In this document: one piece after another, positions 1 to 8,865 of the stretch
Layout of the letters: every line of letters begins with the position of its first letter
Position numbering within the stretch: position 1 is the first letter of the stretch
Assembly: GCF_014851805.1 (NCBI RefSeq)
Contig: NZ_JACVAK010000003.1
Coordinates: 1-64,000 of the forward strand
Length of the DNA: 64,000 nucleotides
From: Pseudoxanthomonas sp. PXM02
Lineage (GTDB): Bacteria; Pseudomonadota; Gammaproteobacteria; Xanthomonadales; Xanthomonadaceae
Direction of reading: 5' to 3'
Translations under genes and position numbers: made by a program
Notes under the pieces: model-generated
The model's database searches: none
What the model was told of the DNA's origin: nothing
The model's input: only the letters and a program-made list of their open reading frames with translations

Positions 1-62
1 CAGCGATCCCACATCAGTGCCTTCTGGGTGTCGGTGTAGTAGATCCTTTTCCTGCGCTTCAT
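1..62 (-). CDS. IS30-family transposase, N-terminal fragment cut by window edge
   Basis: The reverse strand starts with ATG at 62 and reads MKRRKRIYYTDTQKALMWDR before leaving the window. This is the typical N-terminus of IS30-family transposases (DDE transposases with an N-terminal helix-turn-helix). Only about 20 codons are visible, so integrity of the gene cannot be judged. The family assignment rests on recognition of this N-terminus. Confidence 0.72.
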   Translation of the reverse strand, partial: MKRRKRIYYTDTQKALMWDR

Positions 63-94
63 CCGCAACACTCCTGCTGCCTACGCAGCTATCC

Positions 95-123
95 GTGTGT
101 TGCGTCGATCATATGAATCCGCG
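95..123. mobile_element. probable terminal inverted repeat of the IS30-type element
   Basis: Just upstream of the transposase start lies GTGTTGCGTCGATCATATGA followed by ATCCGCGG, which resembles the ends of IS30-like elements. The partner repeat is outside the window, so the exact tip and any target duplication cannot be confirmed. Confidence 0.4.
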
Positions 124-137
124 GTCGTTAGCGGGCA

Positions 138-1607
138 TCAGGAAGCCGGGGCAGTGAGTTCAAAGCCGTCGCTGACGACGACGTTATTGCGACCGGCATT
201 CTTAGCGTTGTAAAGCGCCCGGTCGGCCAGCTTCACCAGTGCCAGCGCGCTCCCTTCAGGCATTGCCCTGACGCTGGCCACACCCACGCTGATCGTCAGC
301 ATTACCGGTACATCGACTGCCACCGGCCCCATCCGCTCGACCGCCAACCGCATGTCCTCGCCGACCGCGCGAGCCTCGTCGGACGCCAAACCGGGCAGGA
401 TCACTGCAAACTCTTCTCCGCCATAGCGCGCCAGCATGCCACTCCCCCTGTGGAGACTGGACGCCAGCGTGCCCGCGACCAGTCGGATGCCCTGGTCGCC
501 GGCGTGATGTCCCCATTGGTCGTTGAGCTTCTTGAAGTGGTCAATGTCCAGCAACAGCAAGGAGATCCAATCGCCGTTTCGCCTTGCCCGCATCCACTCG
601 CGCGCCAGGCTGTCGTCGAACCGGCGTCGGTTGGCGACACCGGTCAGTCCATCGAGGTCAGACAGTCTGGCCAGATGTTCCTGCTCCTCGCTCGAGCGCA
701 TCTGCACGCGTATCGTGCGCACGCCATACCCAACGGTTGCCACCACAAAACCAACGCCAGCCAGCGCAGGGCGATGGGAGATGAGCATGGTCGCGACCGC
801 GAGCAACGCCAGCGGCAGAATCAATGGGCTTGCAATACGAGCCACCTGCGTCCAGCGCTTGGGTACCAGCAAGCGCTTGCTGTCCAGATCCGGAGCACGC
901 CGCAGCACATCGATCAGCAGGAGCAGAAAAGGCACGGGAATCACTGCGTCCATCCACTGGCCATAGGCGGAGTTATCCACGTGGTTCACGTAGGCAGCCA
1001 CGAGCAAGTAAACCACGGCGTAGCGACCCAGCACTGCGAAGTATCGACGCCGCTCCGAATCCTCCGAAGTCACCCAGCGACCCAGTGCAAACAGCGCAAG
1101 GAAGAGGTTCTCAACATCGAACATGAAGCGGAGGTGCTCCACCCCCGCTGGATGGGTGCCCTGCACAGTGGAGAAGGTCAACGTATAGATCGCGAAGAGT
1201 CCGCCCAAGGCGAGTGCAAGCGCCGCATCGGTCCAGCGCACGAAACGGTCCTCGTGGTTCTCGCTGGCCAAGGCAAAGACCAATGGCACTGCATAGAGAA
1301 CGAAGAGCAGAACACTGGGCGTTGTGGGCGTGTTGAACAAAGCATGTACTAGCTCATCGATGGATGTGCTGGCCATACCTGCCGCCCAAAGCATCATCGC
1401 CAAGCCCAGTGCATTCCACCGCCCTCGCATGACGCCTGACTGCCGGGCCAAAGCAAAGCTGGCCAGGCCGGCCAGCAGCGGGGCCAGAATAAGGAAAGCA
1501 AATGAAAGGAGCTTGATGTGTTCCGAACCCAGCGCCAGCAAGGTCACATGCAGGGCGACGCAAGCAAGTGCGCCGAGTACCAGTACCCATGTCCTTGGCC
1601 GGAGCAT
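138..1607 (-). CDS. membrane-bound diguanylate cyclase (GGDEF)
   Basis: A 489-residue protein that should make cyclic di-GMP from two GTP. The first 310 or so residues are hydrophobic with about eight predicted membrane segments and form a sensor region of no recognised family. The C-terminal third is a GGDEF domain (DLDGLTGVANRRRFD, then the active-site loop GGEEF near residues 396-400). The usual inhibitory RxxD I-site five residues before the loop is RGSG here, so product inhibition may be lost (inference). Start: the ATG at 1607 is preceded by GGGAGAGGG and is preferred over an in-frame GTG at 1631. It is monocistronic and ends close to the IS30 end. Confidence 0.9.
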   Translation of the reverse strand: MLRPRTWVLVLGALACVALHVTLLALGSEHIKLLSFAFLILAPLLAGLASFALARQSGVMRGRWNALGLAMMLWAAGMASTSIDELVHALFNTPTTPSVLLFVLYAVPLVFALASENHEDRFVRWTDAALALALGGLFAIYTLTFSTVQGTHPAGVEHLRFMFDVENLFLALFALGRWVTSEDSERRRYFAVLGRYAVVYLLVAAYVNHVDNSAYGQWMDAVIPVPFLLLLIDVLRRAPDLDSKRLLVPKRWTQVARIASPLILPLALLAVATMLISHRPALAGVGFVVATVGYGVRTIRVQMRSSEEQEHLARLSDLDGLTGVANRRRFDDSLAREWMRARRNGDWISLLLLDIDHFKKLNDQWGHHAGDQGIRLVAGTLASSLHRGSGMLARYGGEEFAVILPGLASDEARAVGEDMRLAVERMGPVAVDVPVMLTISVGVASVRAMPEGSALALVKLADRALYNAKNAGRNNVVVSDGFELTAPAS

Positions 1608-1638
1608 CTGCCCTCTCCCAGCTTCTTCCACACAGGTG

Positions 1639-1650
1639 GTGATATATCAC
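1639..1650. promoter_or_regulatory. perfect 12-bp palindrome upstream of the diguanylate cyclase
   Basis: GTGATATATCAC is perfectly self-complementary and lies 32 bp upstream of the chosen start of the diguanylate cyclase, a good place for an operator. The regulator is unknown. The rest of the roughly 300-bp interval up to 1914 shows no gene, only the dispersed palindrome at 1858-1883. Confidence 0.4.
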
Positions 1651-1857
1651 TATTGCCTGGAGCAAGGTCAAAAACGCTTTCCAGTCGACTGACCTGCGTC
1701 GCAAAACGCGCTGCACGCTCAGCTGGCTTGTGACTCATCGCTCCCATTCTGGCAACCGGCAGACACCGGCCCCTCGGCCTCCCACGCAGTGATGTGGTGG
1801 ACAGAGGCCGCGCTCCATTAGTTGAGGGGACGCTAGAGTTGACCCACCGCCACATGA

Positions 1858-1883
1858 TGTCCGCTTCCGGCCAGAAGCAGACA
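1858..1883. repeat. dispersed imperfect palindrome, CGGCCA-loop type, copy 1
   Basis: Arms TGTCCGCTTC and GAAGCAGACA (one mismatch) enclose CGGCCA. Related copies lie at 4260, 53617 and about 62989, all in non-coding DNA. The sequence TTGACCCA about 20 bp upstream has a counterpart (CTGACCCA) before the 53617 copy, so the repeat unit is probably larger than the palindrome. Confidence 0.6.
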
Positions 1884-1914
1884 ACGTCTCGTAGAATGCA
1901 ACACCACAGCGAAA

Positions 1915-2589
1915 TCAAAATCCAGTGGCAGCCGCTTCGTCGCAGCTCATTCGCAGGAACTTCGCGGCGTACTCAATACGGTCGGCCAGTTCGGAATCAC
2001 CCGGCACGAAGGACAGAATGTTCGTCGGAAAGGCTCGACCCTTCGCCCGCACGTCGATGCGACTGCCGTCGTTGCTGCGTACGACCTGCGCCTGCCGCCA
2101 GTCGACGAAGTGCGGACCGGCGAATTTCTTGAAGTCTTCCGTGTAGTTCCACGACTCGTTCTTCAGCACCGTTACCGAGGTCAGGAACCCGGGCTCCTCC
2201 CATGACGTGCTGTTGTGTTCGAAGACGTTCGCCGGCATCTGCACGCCGTCGATGCGGGTCGTGCAGGCATCGGCGGCGCCTTGGGCGTCGCCGTAGGACA
2301 GGTCGGGCACAGGGAACTCGCCCAGCGATTTCTCCACCGTGTCGGTGCTCTTCTCTTCCTTGATCGAAAGCTTGATGCGGCTGATCTCGACCGTGTGTGT
2401 GCCGGTGACATGGTTGGGGCGGCCTAGCGCATCGACGAACGTGGCGCGGGCGAAGCCTTGCTTGGCCATGGCCGCGAGAAACGCCTGCGCCCCCTCAGCC
2501 GTCTGCGCGGACTGGGCCAAGGCGACCGGCGATAGTGGCAGCGACACAGCGGAAAGCGCCATGCCAAGCACGAGGGCGGTTCTGATCAT
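1915..2589 (-). CDS. secreted/periplasmic protein of unknown function
   Basis: A 224-residue protein with an N-terminal signal peptide (MIRTALVLGMALSAVSLPLS, cleavage expected after ALAQ). The mature part is hydrophilic, with two well separated cysteines and no motif I can assign. The ATG at 2589 is chosen because the hydrophobic signal begins there; the reading frame stays open upstream but that part has no gene-like composition. It lies 37 bp downstream of another secreted protein in the same direction, so the two may be co-transcribed and work together in the envelope. Confidence 0.6.
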   Translation of the reverse strand: MIRTALVLGMALSAVSLPLSPVALAQSAQTAEGAQAFLAAMAKQGFARATFVDALGRPNHVTGTHTVEISRIKLSIKEEKSTDTVEKSLGEFPVPDLSYGDAQGAADACTTRIDGVQMPANVFEHNSTSWEEPGFLTSVTVLKNESWNYTEDFKKFAGPHFVDWRQAQVVRSNDGSRIDVRAKGRAFPTNILSFVPGDSELADRIEYAAKFLRMSCDEAAATGF

Positions 2590-2626
2590 GGATCGTCTCG
2601 ATGGGAAAAGAGGTCGGCGCGCGGTG

Positions 2627-4138
2627 TCACAGCGACACCGACACGTCTTCACGGAAGCGAGGTCGCACGCCCTGCAAGGTCTGCTCGTCGCTACTGGTCT
2701 GGTTCCAGACGTAGTTGAAGTTGCCATCGCTTGTGATCTCACGGCCACTGGCGCGGCAGCGGGCGATAAAGGCGTCCTTCAACGCGTAGACCGCCGCACG
2801 CGCCTGCTCGCCCGATCCCTGCGGGAGGAAACCTGGCGCACCCCATCCTGGCGGTCCCGGCCGGGTGATGACGTTGGAGTAGCAGGTGGGATTGACGGTA
2901 TCGCCCGGCTTGTTGAGCAGGCCGATGGTCAGGATGAACCGCAGCGGCTTGACCGCTGCGGTGGCGGACGCGGTGCCCGACGACCCCGTCGTGGGCGCGG
3001 CCGTCTGCTGCTGCGCGCGCACCTGCTGCAGGCGTTGCCGTTCGGCCGCTGCCTGCGCGGCGAGTTCGCGGTCGCGTGCCGCGGCCTGGGCCTGCCGCGC
3101 CTGCGCGGCCGCGTCGGGCACCGCGGGCGCGGCCGGTGACGGGGCCTGTGCGTACTGCGTCTGGCGCGCGCGCTCGGCTTCCGCGCGCCGGCGTTGTTCT
3201 TCGCGCTCGCGGCGTTGGGCGGCGGCCGCCTGCTGGCGCTGGATGTCTTGGATGAAGGCATCCTGCGCTTCGCGCTCGGCCTGGTTTTTGGCCATCTCGT
3301 TGCCGAGCGTGGTCAGGAACACCTCGGCCAGGTTCGGTGCGGGTGCGGACGGCTCCTCGTCCTCCCAGGCTTCCTCCTCGACGGTGGCCATCTGCTCCAT
3401 CTGCTGGCGCAGCTGTTCGGCCGCCGCCTGCTCCTGGCTCAACGCCTGCGCACGCCGCGCCTTGTCGCTCTGCATGCGCTCGCGCAGCCTCGCCAAGTCG
3501 GCCTCGGACAGGGTGCGCGGGCCCGACTTTGGCGCCGGTGGCGGGGAAGCGGACGGTGGAGCCGACGTCGCGGTGGGTGATCGTGCGGCGACCGTGCCCG
3601 CTGTCATGACATCGGCGGGTAACGACGCGGCCGGTGGCGGCACGACCACCGAGCGCTCCGTGGAGACCGGCGCCGATGCCGTCTGCGCGAGTGGCCCGTA
3701 GGTCCGCGTGCCGGTGACCTTCACCACCTGGCGGGCGTCATCGATCTTGACCGACTCCGCCACCACTCGGCCGTCCCTAAGCGACAGCCGCATCGGCGTC
3801 TTGAACGGGCCGCGCCGCAGCCACAGCACCGAGCCGTCCGCGGCGACATACCCGTCGTAGGTGTACAACGCGCCGCTTTCCTGGACCAGTTGGCCCGGCT
3901 GTTCGCCCAGCCGTATGACGCTGGTCGAGCCGGCGTCCGACTGCCTCAGCGTGCCGTCGGCCTCCCAAGCCCACGCGACGGCGCCCTGTTCCCCTTTCCA
4001 AGTCTTGCCCGCGACCTCGGCATACACGCCCCACGCCGCCGGATTGGCCGGTGCCTCCGCCGCCGCGCCCTGCGCGATGGCCACGATCCACAGCACAGCG
4101 GCCAGCCAGGGCCGGACCGCCTTCTTCGCTAACGACAT
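2627..4138 (-). CDS. secreted protein with coiled-coil centre, unknown function
   Basis: A 503-residue protein: signal peptide (residues 1-27, ending QGAAA), a beta-rich N-terminal part of about 150 residues, an Ala/Pro/Ser linker, a long charged Gln/Arg/Glu/Ala region (roughly 210-390) predicted to form coiled coils, and a C-terminal domain of about 100 residues with two cysteines. GGGGAG stands just before the ATG at 4138, deciding the start. I recognise no family; the Glu/Gln/Arg-rich helix suggests a structural or envelope-spanning role. Probably in an operon with the secreted protein 37 bp downstream. Confidence 0.6.
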   Translation of the reverse strand: MSLAKKAVRPWLAAVLWIVAIAQGAAAEAPANPAAWGVYAEVAGKTWKGEQGAVAWAWEADGTLRQSDAGSTSVIRLGEQPGQLVQESGALYTYDGYVAADGSVLWLRRGPFKTPMRLSLRDGRVVAESVKIDDARQVVKVTGTRTYGPLAQTASAPVSTERSVVVPPPAASLPADVMTAGTVAARSPTATSAPPSASPPPAPKSGPRTLSEADLARLRERMQSDKARRAQALSQEQAAAEQLRQQMEQMATVEEEAWEDEEPSAPAPNLAEVFLTTLGNEMAKNQAEREAQDAFIQDIQRQQAAAAQRREREEQRRRAEAERARQTQYAQAPSPAAPAVPDAAAQARQAQAAARDRELAAQAAAERQRLQQVRAQQQTAAPTTGSSGTASATAAVKPLRFILTIGLLNKPGDTVNPTCYSNVITRPGPPGWGAPGFLPQGSGEQARAAVYALKDAFIARCRASGREITSDGNFNYVWNQTSSDEQTLQGVRPRFREDVSVSL

Positions 4139-4259
4139 GGCTCTCCCCAGAGCATCCCAACCCGCGCAGCTTAGCAACTGCGCGATGAGCATCGATAGCG
4201 CTCAGGTAGGTCGACGCAAAGGCGTCTCTCCGGGGCGATCCCGGCCCGATATCTGGGCA

Positions 4260-4285
4260 TGTCTCCTTTGGGTCGAAAGCGGACA
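4260..4285. repeat. dispersed imperfect palindrome, GGGTCG-loop type, copy 2
   Basis: Arms TGTCTCCTTT and AAAGCGGACA (two mismatches) enclose GGGTCG. It is the same family as the copy at 1858 but with the other loop sequence, shared with the copy at about 62989. It lies between two minus-strand genes. Confidence 0.55.
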
Positions 4286-4337
4286 TCAGCGTCGTCGAAG
4301 CTCGACAGAGAAGCGCTGATACGGGCGCCATAAAGAA

Positions 4338-4368
4338 CCGAGGCCCGACGGTACGCGTCGGGCCTCGG
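4338..4368 (-). terminator. Rho-independent terminator of the prolyl oligopeptidase operon
   Basis: Arms CCGAGGCCCGACG (4338-4350) and CGTCGGGCCTCGG (4356-4368) form a perfect 13-bp GC-rich stem with a 5-nt loop. On the minus strand it is followed by TTCTTTAT. It lies 35 bp beyond the stop codon of the peptidase gene at 4403. Confidence 0.85.
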
Positions 4369-4402
4369 CTGTCGTTCGTCCTCGCTACTGATCAGCGCAG
4401 GC

Positions 4403-6553
4403 TCAATGCGCCGCATCCTGTGGGATCAGCGCGTCGATCAGGAACGTCATGCGCAGTGCCATGAGTTCGGGATTGCGGAACGCATCGCTGACGCCGTGTC
4501 CGCCCTCCTCGTCCTCGAGGAAGTGGACGGGCGCGCCCACGTCGTACAGCCGCGAGGCGAGCTTGCGTGCGTGTCCCGGGCCGACCCGGTTGTCTTCGGT
4601 GGAGATGGTCACCAGGAACGGCGGGTATGTCGTGCCCTTGCGGACGTTCTGCATGGGCGAGTATGCGAGCATCGCCGCGGCTTCGTCGGGCTTGTCGGGA
4701 TTGCCGTACTCGTTGATCCAGGCCGCGCCCATGCCCATGTGGCGCATGCGGATGAGATCGGTCAGCGGCACGTCGCTCACCACGGCCCCGAACAGGTCCG
4801 GCCGCTGCGTGCCCAGCGTGGCCGACAGCAGGCCGCCGTTCGACATGCCGAAGACGCCGATCTGCTTCGGCGTGGTGTAGCCGGTCGACACCAGCTGTTC
4901 GGCCACGGCGATGAAGTCGTCGTACGAGCGCTGGCGGTCCTTGCGGATCGCTGCCTGGTGCCAGGCTTCGCCACGTTCGCCACCGCCACGGATCGCGGGA
5001 ATCGCCAGCGAACCGCCACGGTCCAGCCACAGCTTGAAGGCCGGTCCACCCACGGTGTAGTCGAAGTAGCCCGGGCGATACGAAATGCCGAAGGCGCCGT
5101 AGCCCGTCATGAAGAGCGGCTGCGTGCCGGCGGCAGGCGTCCTGGGATGGAGCAGGTAGTAGTCCACCTGGGTGCCGTCACGGGACGTCGCCGTGCGGAT
5201 CTCCGTGACGTATCGACCTTCTTCGAACAACGATCGATCCTTCGCCAGCAACCTCGGCGCCTGGCCCGGACGGAACAGCTCCTGTCGACGCGGGCTGACG
5301 AAGCCGTTCGTAGCGACGATCAGATCGTCGTCGGAACTGCCGCCCCCGCGCACCGAGATGTTGTCACCCGGTTGTCCGGCCAACGCTTCCTCGACCGTCC
5401 ATCCACCGGCGGACGGGCGGGCAAACAACACGCGCGGCACCAGCCTGCGATTGACCACGAACGCCAGCTTGCCCTGCGCGCTGGCAATATCGCTGCGCCC
5501 GCCCAGGTAATCGCCTTCGGACGGGGTGTAGATCCGCGTGACCTTCCTGCCTGCCGGCACCGCGGGGTCGCTGTTCCATGCAAGCAGGGTTTCGGCGGGA
5601 TAGCGCGTGCCTTCGACGACTTCATCGGTGCCCAGCTGGACCACGACCTGGTCGCCCACCAGCGCCTGCACGGCCATCGGCTTGAGCGAACGCGGCAACG
5701 CCGCCTTTTCCAGGCGCCCCTCCGGGGTCACCGCGAAGATCTCGAACGTGGAGTAGTTGATCGCACGCACGATCACGCCGCGCCGTTGCGCGCCTTCGCC
5801 GACCGCGAACAGCTGCACGATGGCGTCGGTCGGTTCGGCGGCGTAGACCTCGCGCGCGTTCGCGAGCGGCTCGCCGCGCTTCCACAAGCGCACCGACGCC
5901 GGCCAGCCGGCCAGTGTCTTGGCGGCGCCTTGGGCGGTGTGTTCGACGATGATCTGGTCGGGACCCAGCCATTCGGCGAAGGCGCGCGCCTTCGGCGTCC
6001 TGAAGCCGCCTTCGACGAACGCGGCCTTGTCGAGATCGAACTCGCGGATCTCGACTTCGTCGCCGCCGGCCGGCGACAGGCGCAGCAGGCATCGGCTGAA
6101 CGCTGGCGACAGGCAGGCACTGGAGAGGTCGTAGGCCTGCAGTTCCAGCGGCGCGCCTTCGGTCTTGCGCAGCTGGCCCACGTCCAGCACGGTGCGCCAT
6201 GTCCCGGGCAGGCCTTCGCCATCGCGCGAGGCGAGCTGGAGCAGTCCGTAGGGATGCTCGGCATCGCGCAGGAAGCGCACCGCGCGCGGCCCCATCAAGG
6301 TGATGTCGGGTTCGGCCGCGCCGGTGGCCAGCGCCGTCGCCAGTTCCGTCTTGACCTTCGCATACGTGGGCAGGCTGCGGAGCGCTTCCTGTGATGCCGC
6401 CGTCTTCGCGCGCGCCCATTCCAGCGCTTGCTTGTCGTGCGGCGGTTCCAGCCATTGGGGATCGTCGGCGGTCTGCGACATCGCGGGGGATGCCACCGCC
6501 AGCGCGACCAGCGCCAGCGCGTGCAGGCGTGGCGTCTTGATATCGAGATGCAT
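4403..6553 (-). CDS. prolyl oligopeptidase family serine peptidase (S9)
   Basis: A 716-residue exported peptidase that should cleave proline-containing oligopeptides, probably in the periplasm. A signal peptide (ALALVALAVASPAMSQ) is followed by a beta-propeller-like half and a C-terminal alpha/beta-hydrolase domain with the triad Ser571 (GMSNGG), Asp654 (TEDNR) and His686 (GGHG). AGGA before the ATG at 6553 supports this start. It is the last gene behind two TonB-dependent receptors, 55 bp after the nearest one, and is followed by a strong terminator. This suggests that it digests what the receptors import (inference). Confidence 0.9.
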   Translation of the reverse strand: MHLDIKTPRLHALALVALAVASPAMSQTADDPQWLEPPHDKQALEWARAKTAASQEALRSLPTYAKVKTELATALATGAAEPDITLMGPRAVRFLRDAEHPYGLLQLASRDGEGLPGTWRTVLDVGQLRKTEGAPLELQAYDLSSACLSPAFSRCLLRLSPAGGDEVEIREFDLDKAAFVEGGFRTPKARAFAEWLGPDQIIVEHTAQGAAKTLAGWPASVRLWKRGEPLANAREVYAAEPTDAIVQLFAVGEGAQRRGVIVRAINYSTFEIFAVTPEGRLEKAALPRSLKPMAVQALVGDQVVVQLGTDEVVEGTRYPAETLLAWNSDPAVPAGRKVTRIYTPSEGDYLGGRSDIASAQGKLAFVVNRRLVPRVLFARPSAGGWTVEEALAGQPGDNISVRGGGSSDDDLIVATNGFVSPRRQELFRPGQAPRLLAKDRSLFEEGRYVTEIRTATSRDGTQVDYYLLHPRTPAAGTQPLFMTGYGAFGISYRPGYFDYTVGGPAFKLWLDRGGSLAIPAIRGGGERGEAWHQAAIRKDRQRSYDDFIAVAEQLVSTGYTTPKQIGVFGMSNGGLLSATLGTQRPDLFGAVVSDVPLTDLIRMRHMGMGAAWINEYGNPDKPDEAAAMLAYSPMQNVRKGTTYPPFLVTISTEDNRVGPGHARKLASRLYDVGAPVHFLEDEEGGHGVSDAFRNPELMALRMTFLIDALIPQDAAH

Positions 6554-6608
6554 GGATTCTTTCCTGTCAAAGGGCCGGCAGCCATCGCGTGGCTGCCGGC
6601 AGGTCGGG

Positions 6609-8729
6609 TTAGAAGCTGTAGCGGAAGACCACGCCGTAGGTCCGCGGACGCAGACGGTTGGCGACGCCCAGCGTGGTGCGCGCATTCAGTGCGCCATCCT
6701 CGTTGGTGAGGTTCTCGCCATACAGGAACGCCGACCATCCGTTGTCGGACTCCACGCCGATGCGCGCGTCGAGCATCGTGATCTCATCGCCAGGCGAACC
6801 TGCGGTGAGCGCCGTCTCGCGCGCCGAGTCGTACACGACGCCCGAGCGCACCACGCCGCGCAGGTCGGCGGCGACGTCCCAGCTGTAAGCCGCCGACGCA
6901 GTGAAGCTGTTGCGCGGCACGTTGTAGACGTCGGTGCCCTTGTTCAGCGGTGTACCCGGCACGTCGGCCACGTAGGTCGCGTCGATGATCGAACCGCCCA
7001 CCTGCAGCATCAGCGATGCGGTGGGCGTGTAGACGACGTTGACTTCCACGCCCTTGTTCTCGGTGCCCTTGGAGTTGGTCAGGCCGTTGATCGTGGAGGT
7101 GATCGGCACGCGCACCGCGACGTCCTTCCAGTCGCTGTAGAACACGGCGCCTTCCACCAGCAGACTGCCGTCGAGGAACAGCGACTTGGCGCCGACTTCA
7201 TAGGTGGTGATCGAGTCCGGGCTGATCGTCGACGGCAGCTCGACGCCATTGGCCTCGGCCAGCAGGATCGACGAGATCGGCTGCAGCTGGCCGGAGCGGA
7301 AGCCGCGCGCGGCGCTCGCGTACAGCGTGGTGTCTTCCTGCGGCTTGTACGACAGCGAGACGCGCGGATTCCAGCTGTCGAACTTGGCATCGAGCGTCGA
7401 GGTGCGCGTGGTCGACACCGAGATCGCGTCCACGTCATCGCTGAAGTAGCGCAGGCCACCGGTCACCGCCCAACGCGGATCGGGCAGCTTGACGGTGACT
7501 TCGCCGAAGAACGCGTATGCGTCATTGGTCTGGGTGGAGCGGCTGGGCGGTGCGCCGCCGACCTGCGAGGCGTCGTTGCGCTCGGCCTCGCGCAGGTAGT
7601 AGCCCACGGTCCAGTCGACGGTGCGGTCGCCAGTGGAGGACCAGCGCAGTTCCTGCGTGCGGACCTGCAGGTTGATGTTGCTGACGTAGGTGGTCGTCGG
7701 ATTCAGCATGCCGTCGTTGGCATAGTCCAGTTCCGCGTCGGCGAACGAGTAGAACAGTTCCGAACCGCCAAAGTCGTACGTGCTGACGAAGCTGGCGGTG
7801 TGCCACTCGTCGTCGTTGCTGTAGAACGAACTGGTGGTCAGGTCGTCGAGCGCGCCATTGCCGCCACCCGGGGCTTCGGACTTGTACTTCCAGTAGGCCA
7901 GGTCCATGGTCCACTGGTCGACCGGGGCGAAGCGCACTTTCACGCGGCCGGTCTTGACCCGCTGTTCGTTGATGTCCTTGTCGCCGGTGTTGTTGTCGTC
8001 GGTCCAGCCCGACAGCTTCTCGTCGGTCACCGCGACACGCGCCGCCAGGCGGTCGTCGATCAGCGGAATGTTGACCACGGCCTTGCCGCCCCAGCCATTG
8101 CTGCCGCCCTGGGTCGTGGAAGCCGACGCCTCGATGGCGCCTTCGAACACGTTGAAGTCGGGCTTGCGCGTGAGGATGCGGACCGTGCCACCCATCGAAC
8201 CTTCGCCGAACAGCGTGCCCTGCGGTCCCTTGAGGATTTCGACACGGTCGATGTCCCACGAGCGCGCTTCGGGATACCACGGCACGCTGACGCCGGTGAA
8301 AGGGATTTCGTCGAGGTAGTAGCCGTTGTCGTTGCCGCCCAGCGAACTGGACACGCCGCGGATCTGCACCTGCGTGAAGCCACCGCCGTTGTCGACCGAA
8401 CCGGCGCCCGGCGTCATGGCGATGATCTCGGCCACGTTGGTGATGCCGAAGGCGTCGATCTGTTCGCCGGTGACGGCGGACATCGCGATCGGTACGTCGA
8501 GCTGGCGCTCGTTGCGCTTGCGCGCGGTCACGGTCACAGAGCCCAGCTCCTTGACCCCCTCGGCCTTCGGCTGCGCACCGTCCGTGGTGGTGACGGTCGC
8601 GTTGTCGCCGCTCTCCTGAGCATGCACACCACTTGCGAACAACAACGCGGTGGCGATGCCGAGGCACAGGGCGGCGCGTGCGGGTCGGGGCGTGGACGGG
8701 AACGACGGGAAGCGGGCAATGCGATTCAC
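6609..8729 (-). CDS. TonB-dependent outer-membrane receptor
   Basis: A 706-residue receptor importing an unknown ligand by TonB energy. Seen: signal peptide ending VHAQ, TonB box-like GSVTVTARKR near residue 63, plug domain, then a beta-barrel ending in an aromatic residue (FRYSF). It has no STN signalling domain. It is a close paralogue of the receptor directly upstream: the plug stretches TQVQIRGVSSSLGGNDNGYY and EGSMGGTVRILTRKP are identical or nearly so. Its position between a transducing receptor and an S9 peptidase points to a peptide or peptide-like ligand (inference). Confidence 0.92.
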   Translation of the reverse strand: MNRIARFPSFPSTPRPARAALCLGIATALLFASGVHAQESGDNATVTTTDGAQPKAEGVKELGSVTVTARKRNERQLDVPIAMSAVTGEQIDAFGITNVAEIIAMTPGAGSVDNGGGFTQVQIRGVSSSLGGNDNGYYLDEIPFTGVSVPWYPEARSWDIDRVEILKGPQGTLFGEGSMGGTVRILTRKPDFNVFEGAIEASASTTQGGSNGWGGKAVVNIPLIDDRLAARVAVTDEKLSGWTDDNNTGDKDINEQRVKTGRVKVRFAPVDQWTMDLAYWKYKSEAPGGGNGALDDLTTSSFYSNDDEWHTASFVSTYDFGGSELFYSFADAELDYANDGMLNPTTTYVSNINLQVRTQELRWSSTGDRTVDWTVGYYLREAERNDASQVGGAPPSRSTQTNDAYAFFGEVTVKLPDPRWAVTGGLRYFSDDVDAISVSTTRTSTLDAKFDSWNPRVSLSYKPQEDTTLYASAARGFRSGQLQPISSILLAEANGVELPSTISPDSITTYEVGAKSLFLDGSLLVEGAVFYSDWKDVAVRVPITSTINGLTNSKGTENKGVEVNVVYTPTASLMLQVGGSIIDATYVADVPGTPLNKGTDVYNVPRNSFTASAAYSWDVAADLRGVVRSGVVYDSARETALTAGSPGDEITMLDARIGVESDNGWSAFLYGENLTNEDGALNARTTLGVANRLRPRTYGVVFRYSF

Positions 8730-8844
8730 GGGGGCTCTCCTGATGGCTCGATGGGGCGCGTATGCGCGAGCGAGAACCAGACGCCGGACGCCTGGCCCTC
8801 TCAGAAAGCCGTGACGATCAGGTGAACCAGAAATGAAATTTTCA

Positions 8845-8865
8845 ATACAACAATTTTTGTTGCAT
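8845..8865 (-). terminator. AT-rich hairpin between the two TonB receptor genes
   Basis: CAACAA (8848-8853) and TTGTTG (8857-8862) with a TTT loop, flanked by further A-T pairing, form a small stem-loop directly at the stop codon of the upstream receptor. It could attenuate read-through into the second receptor, but there is no long T tract, so efficiency is doubtful. Confidence 0.4.

Noticed and set aside
4406..6394. Plus-strand open frame of about 660 codons
   Set aside because: Antisense of the prolyl oligopeptidase with intact catalytic triad; shadow frame.
6300..8825. Plus-strand open frame of about 840 codons opposite a TonB receptor
   Set aside because: Antisense of a clear TonB-dependent receptor in high-GC DNA; no family and no ribosome site.
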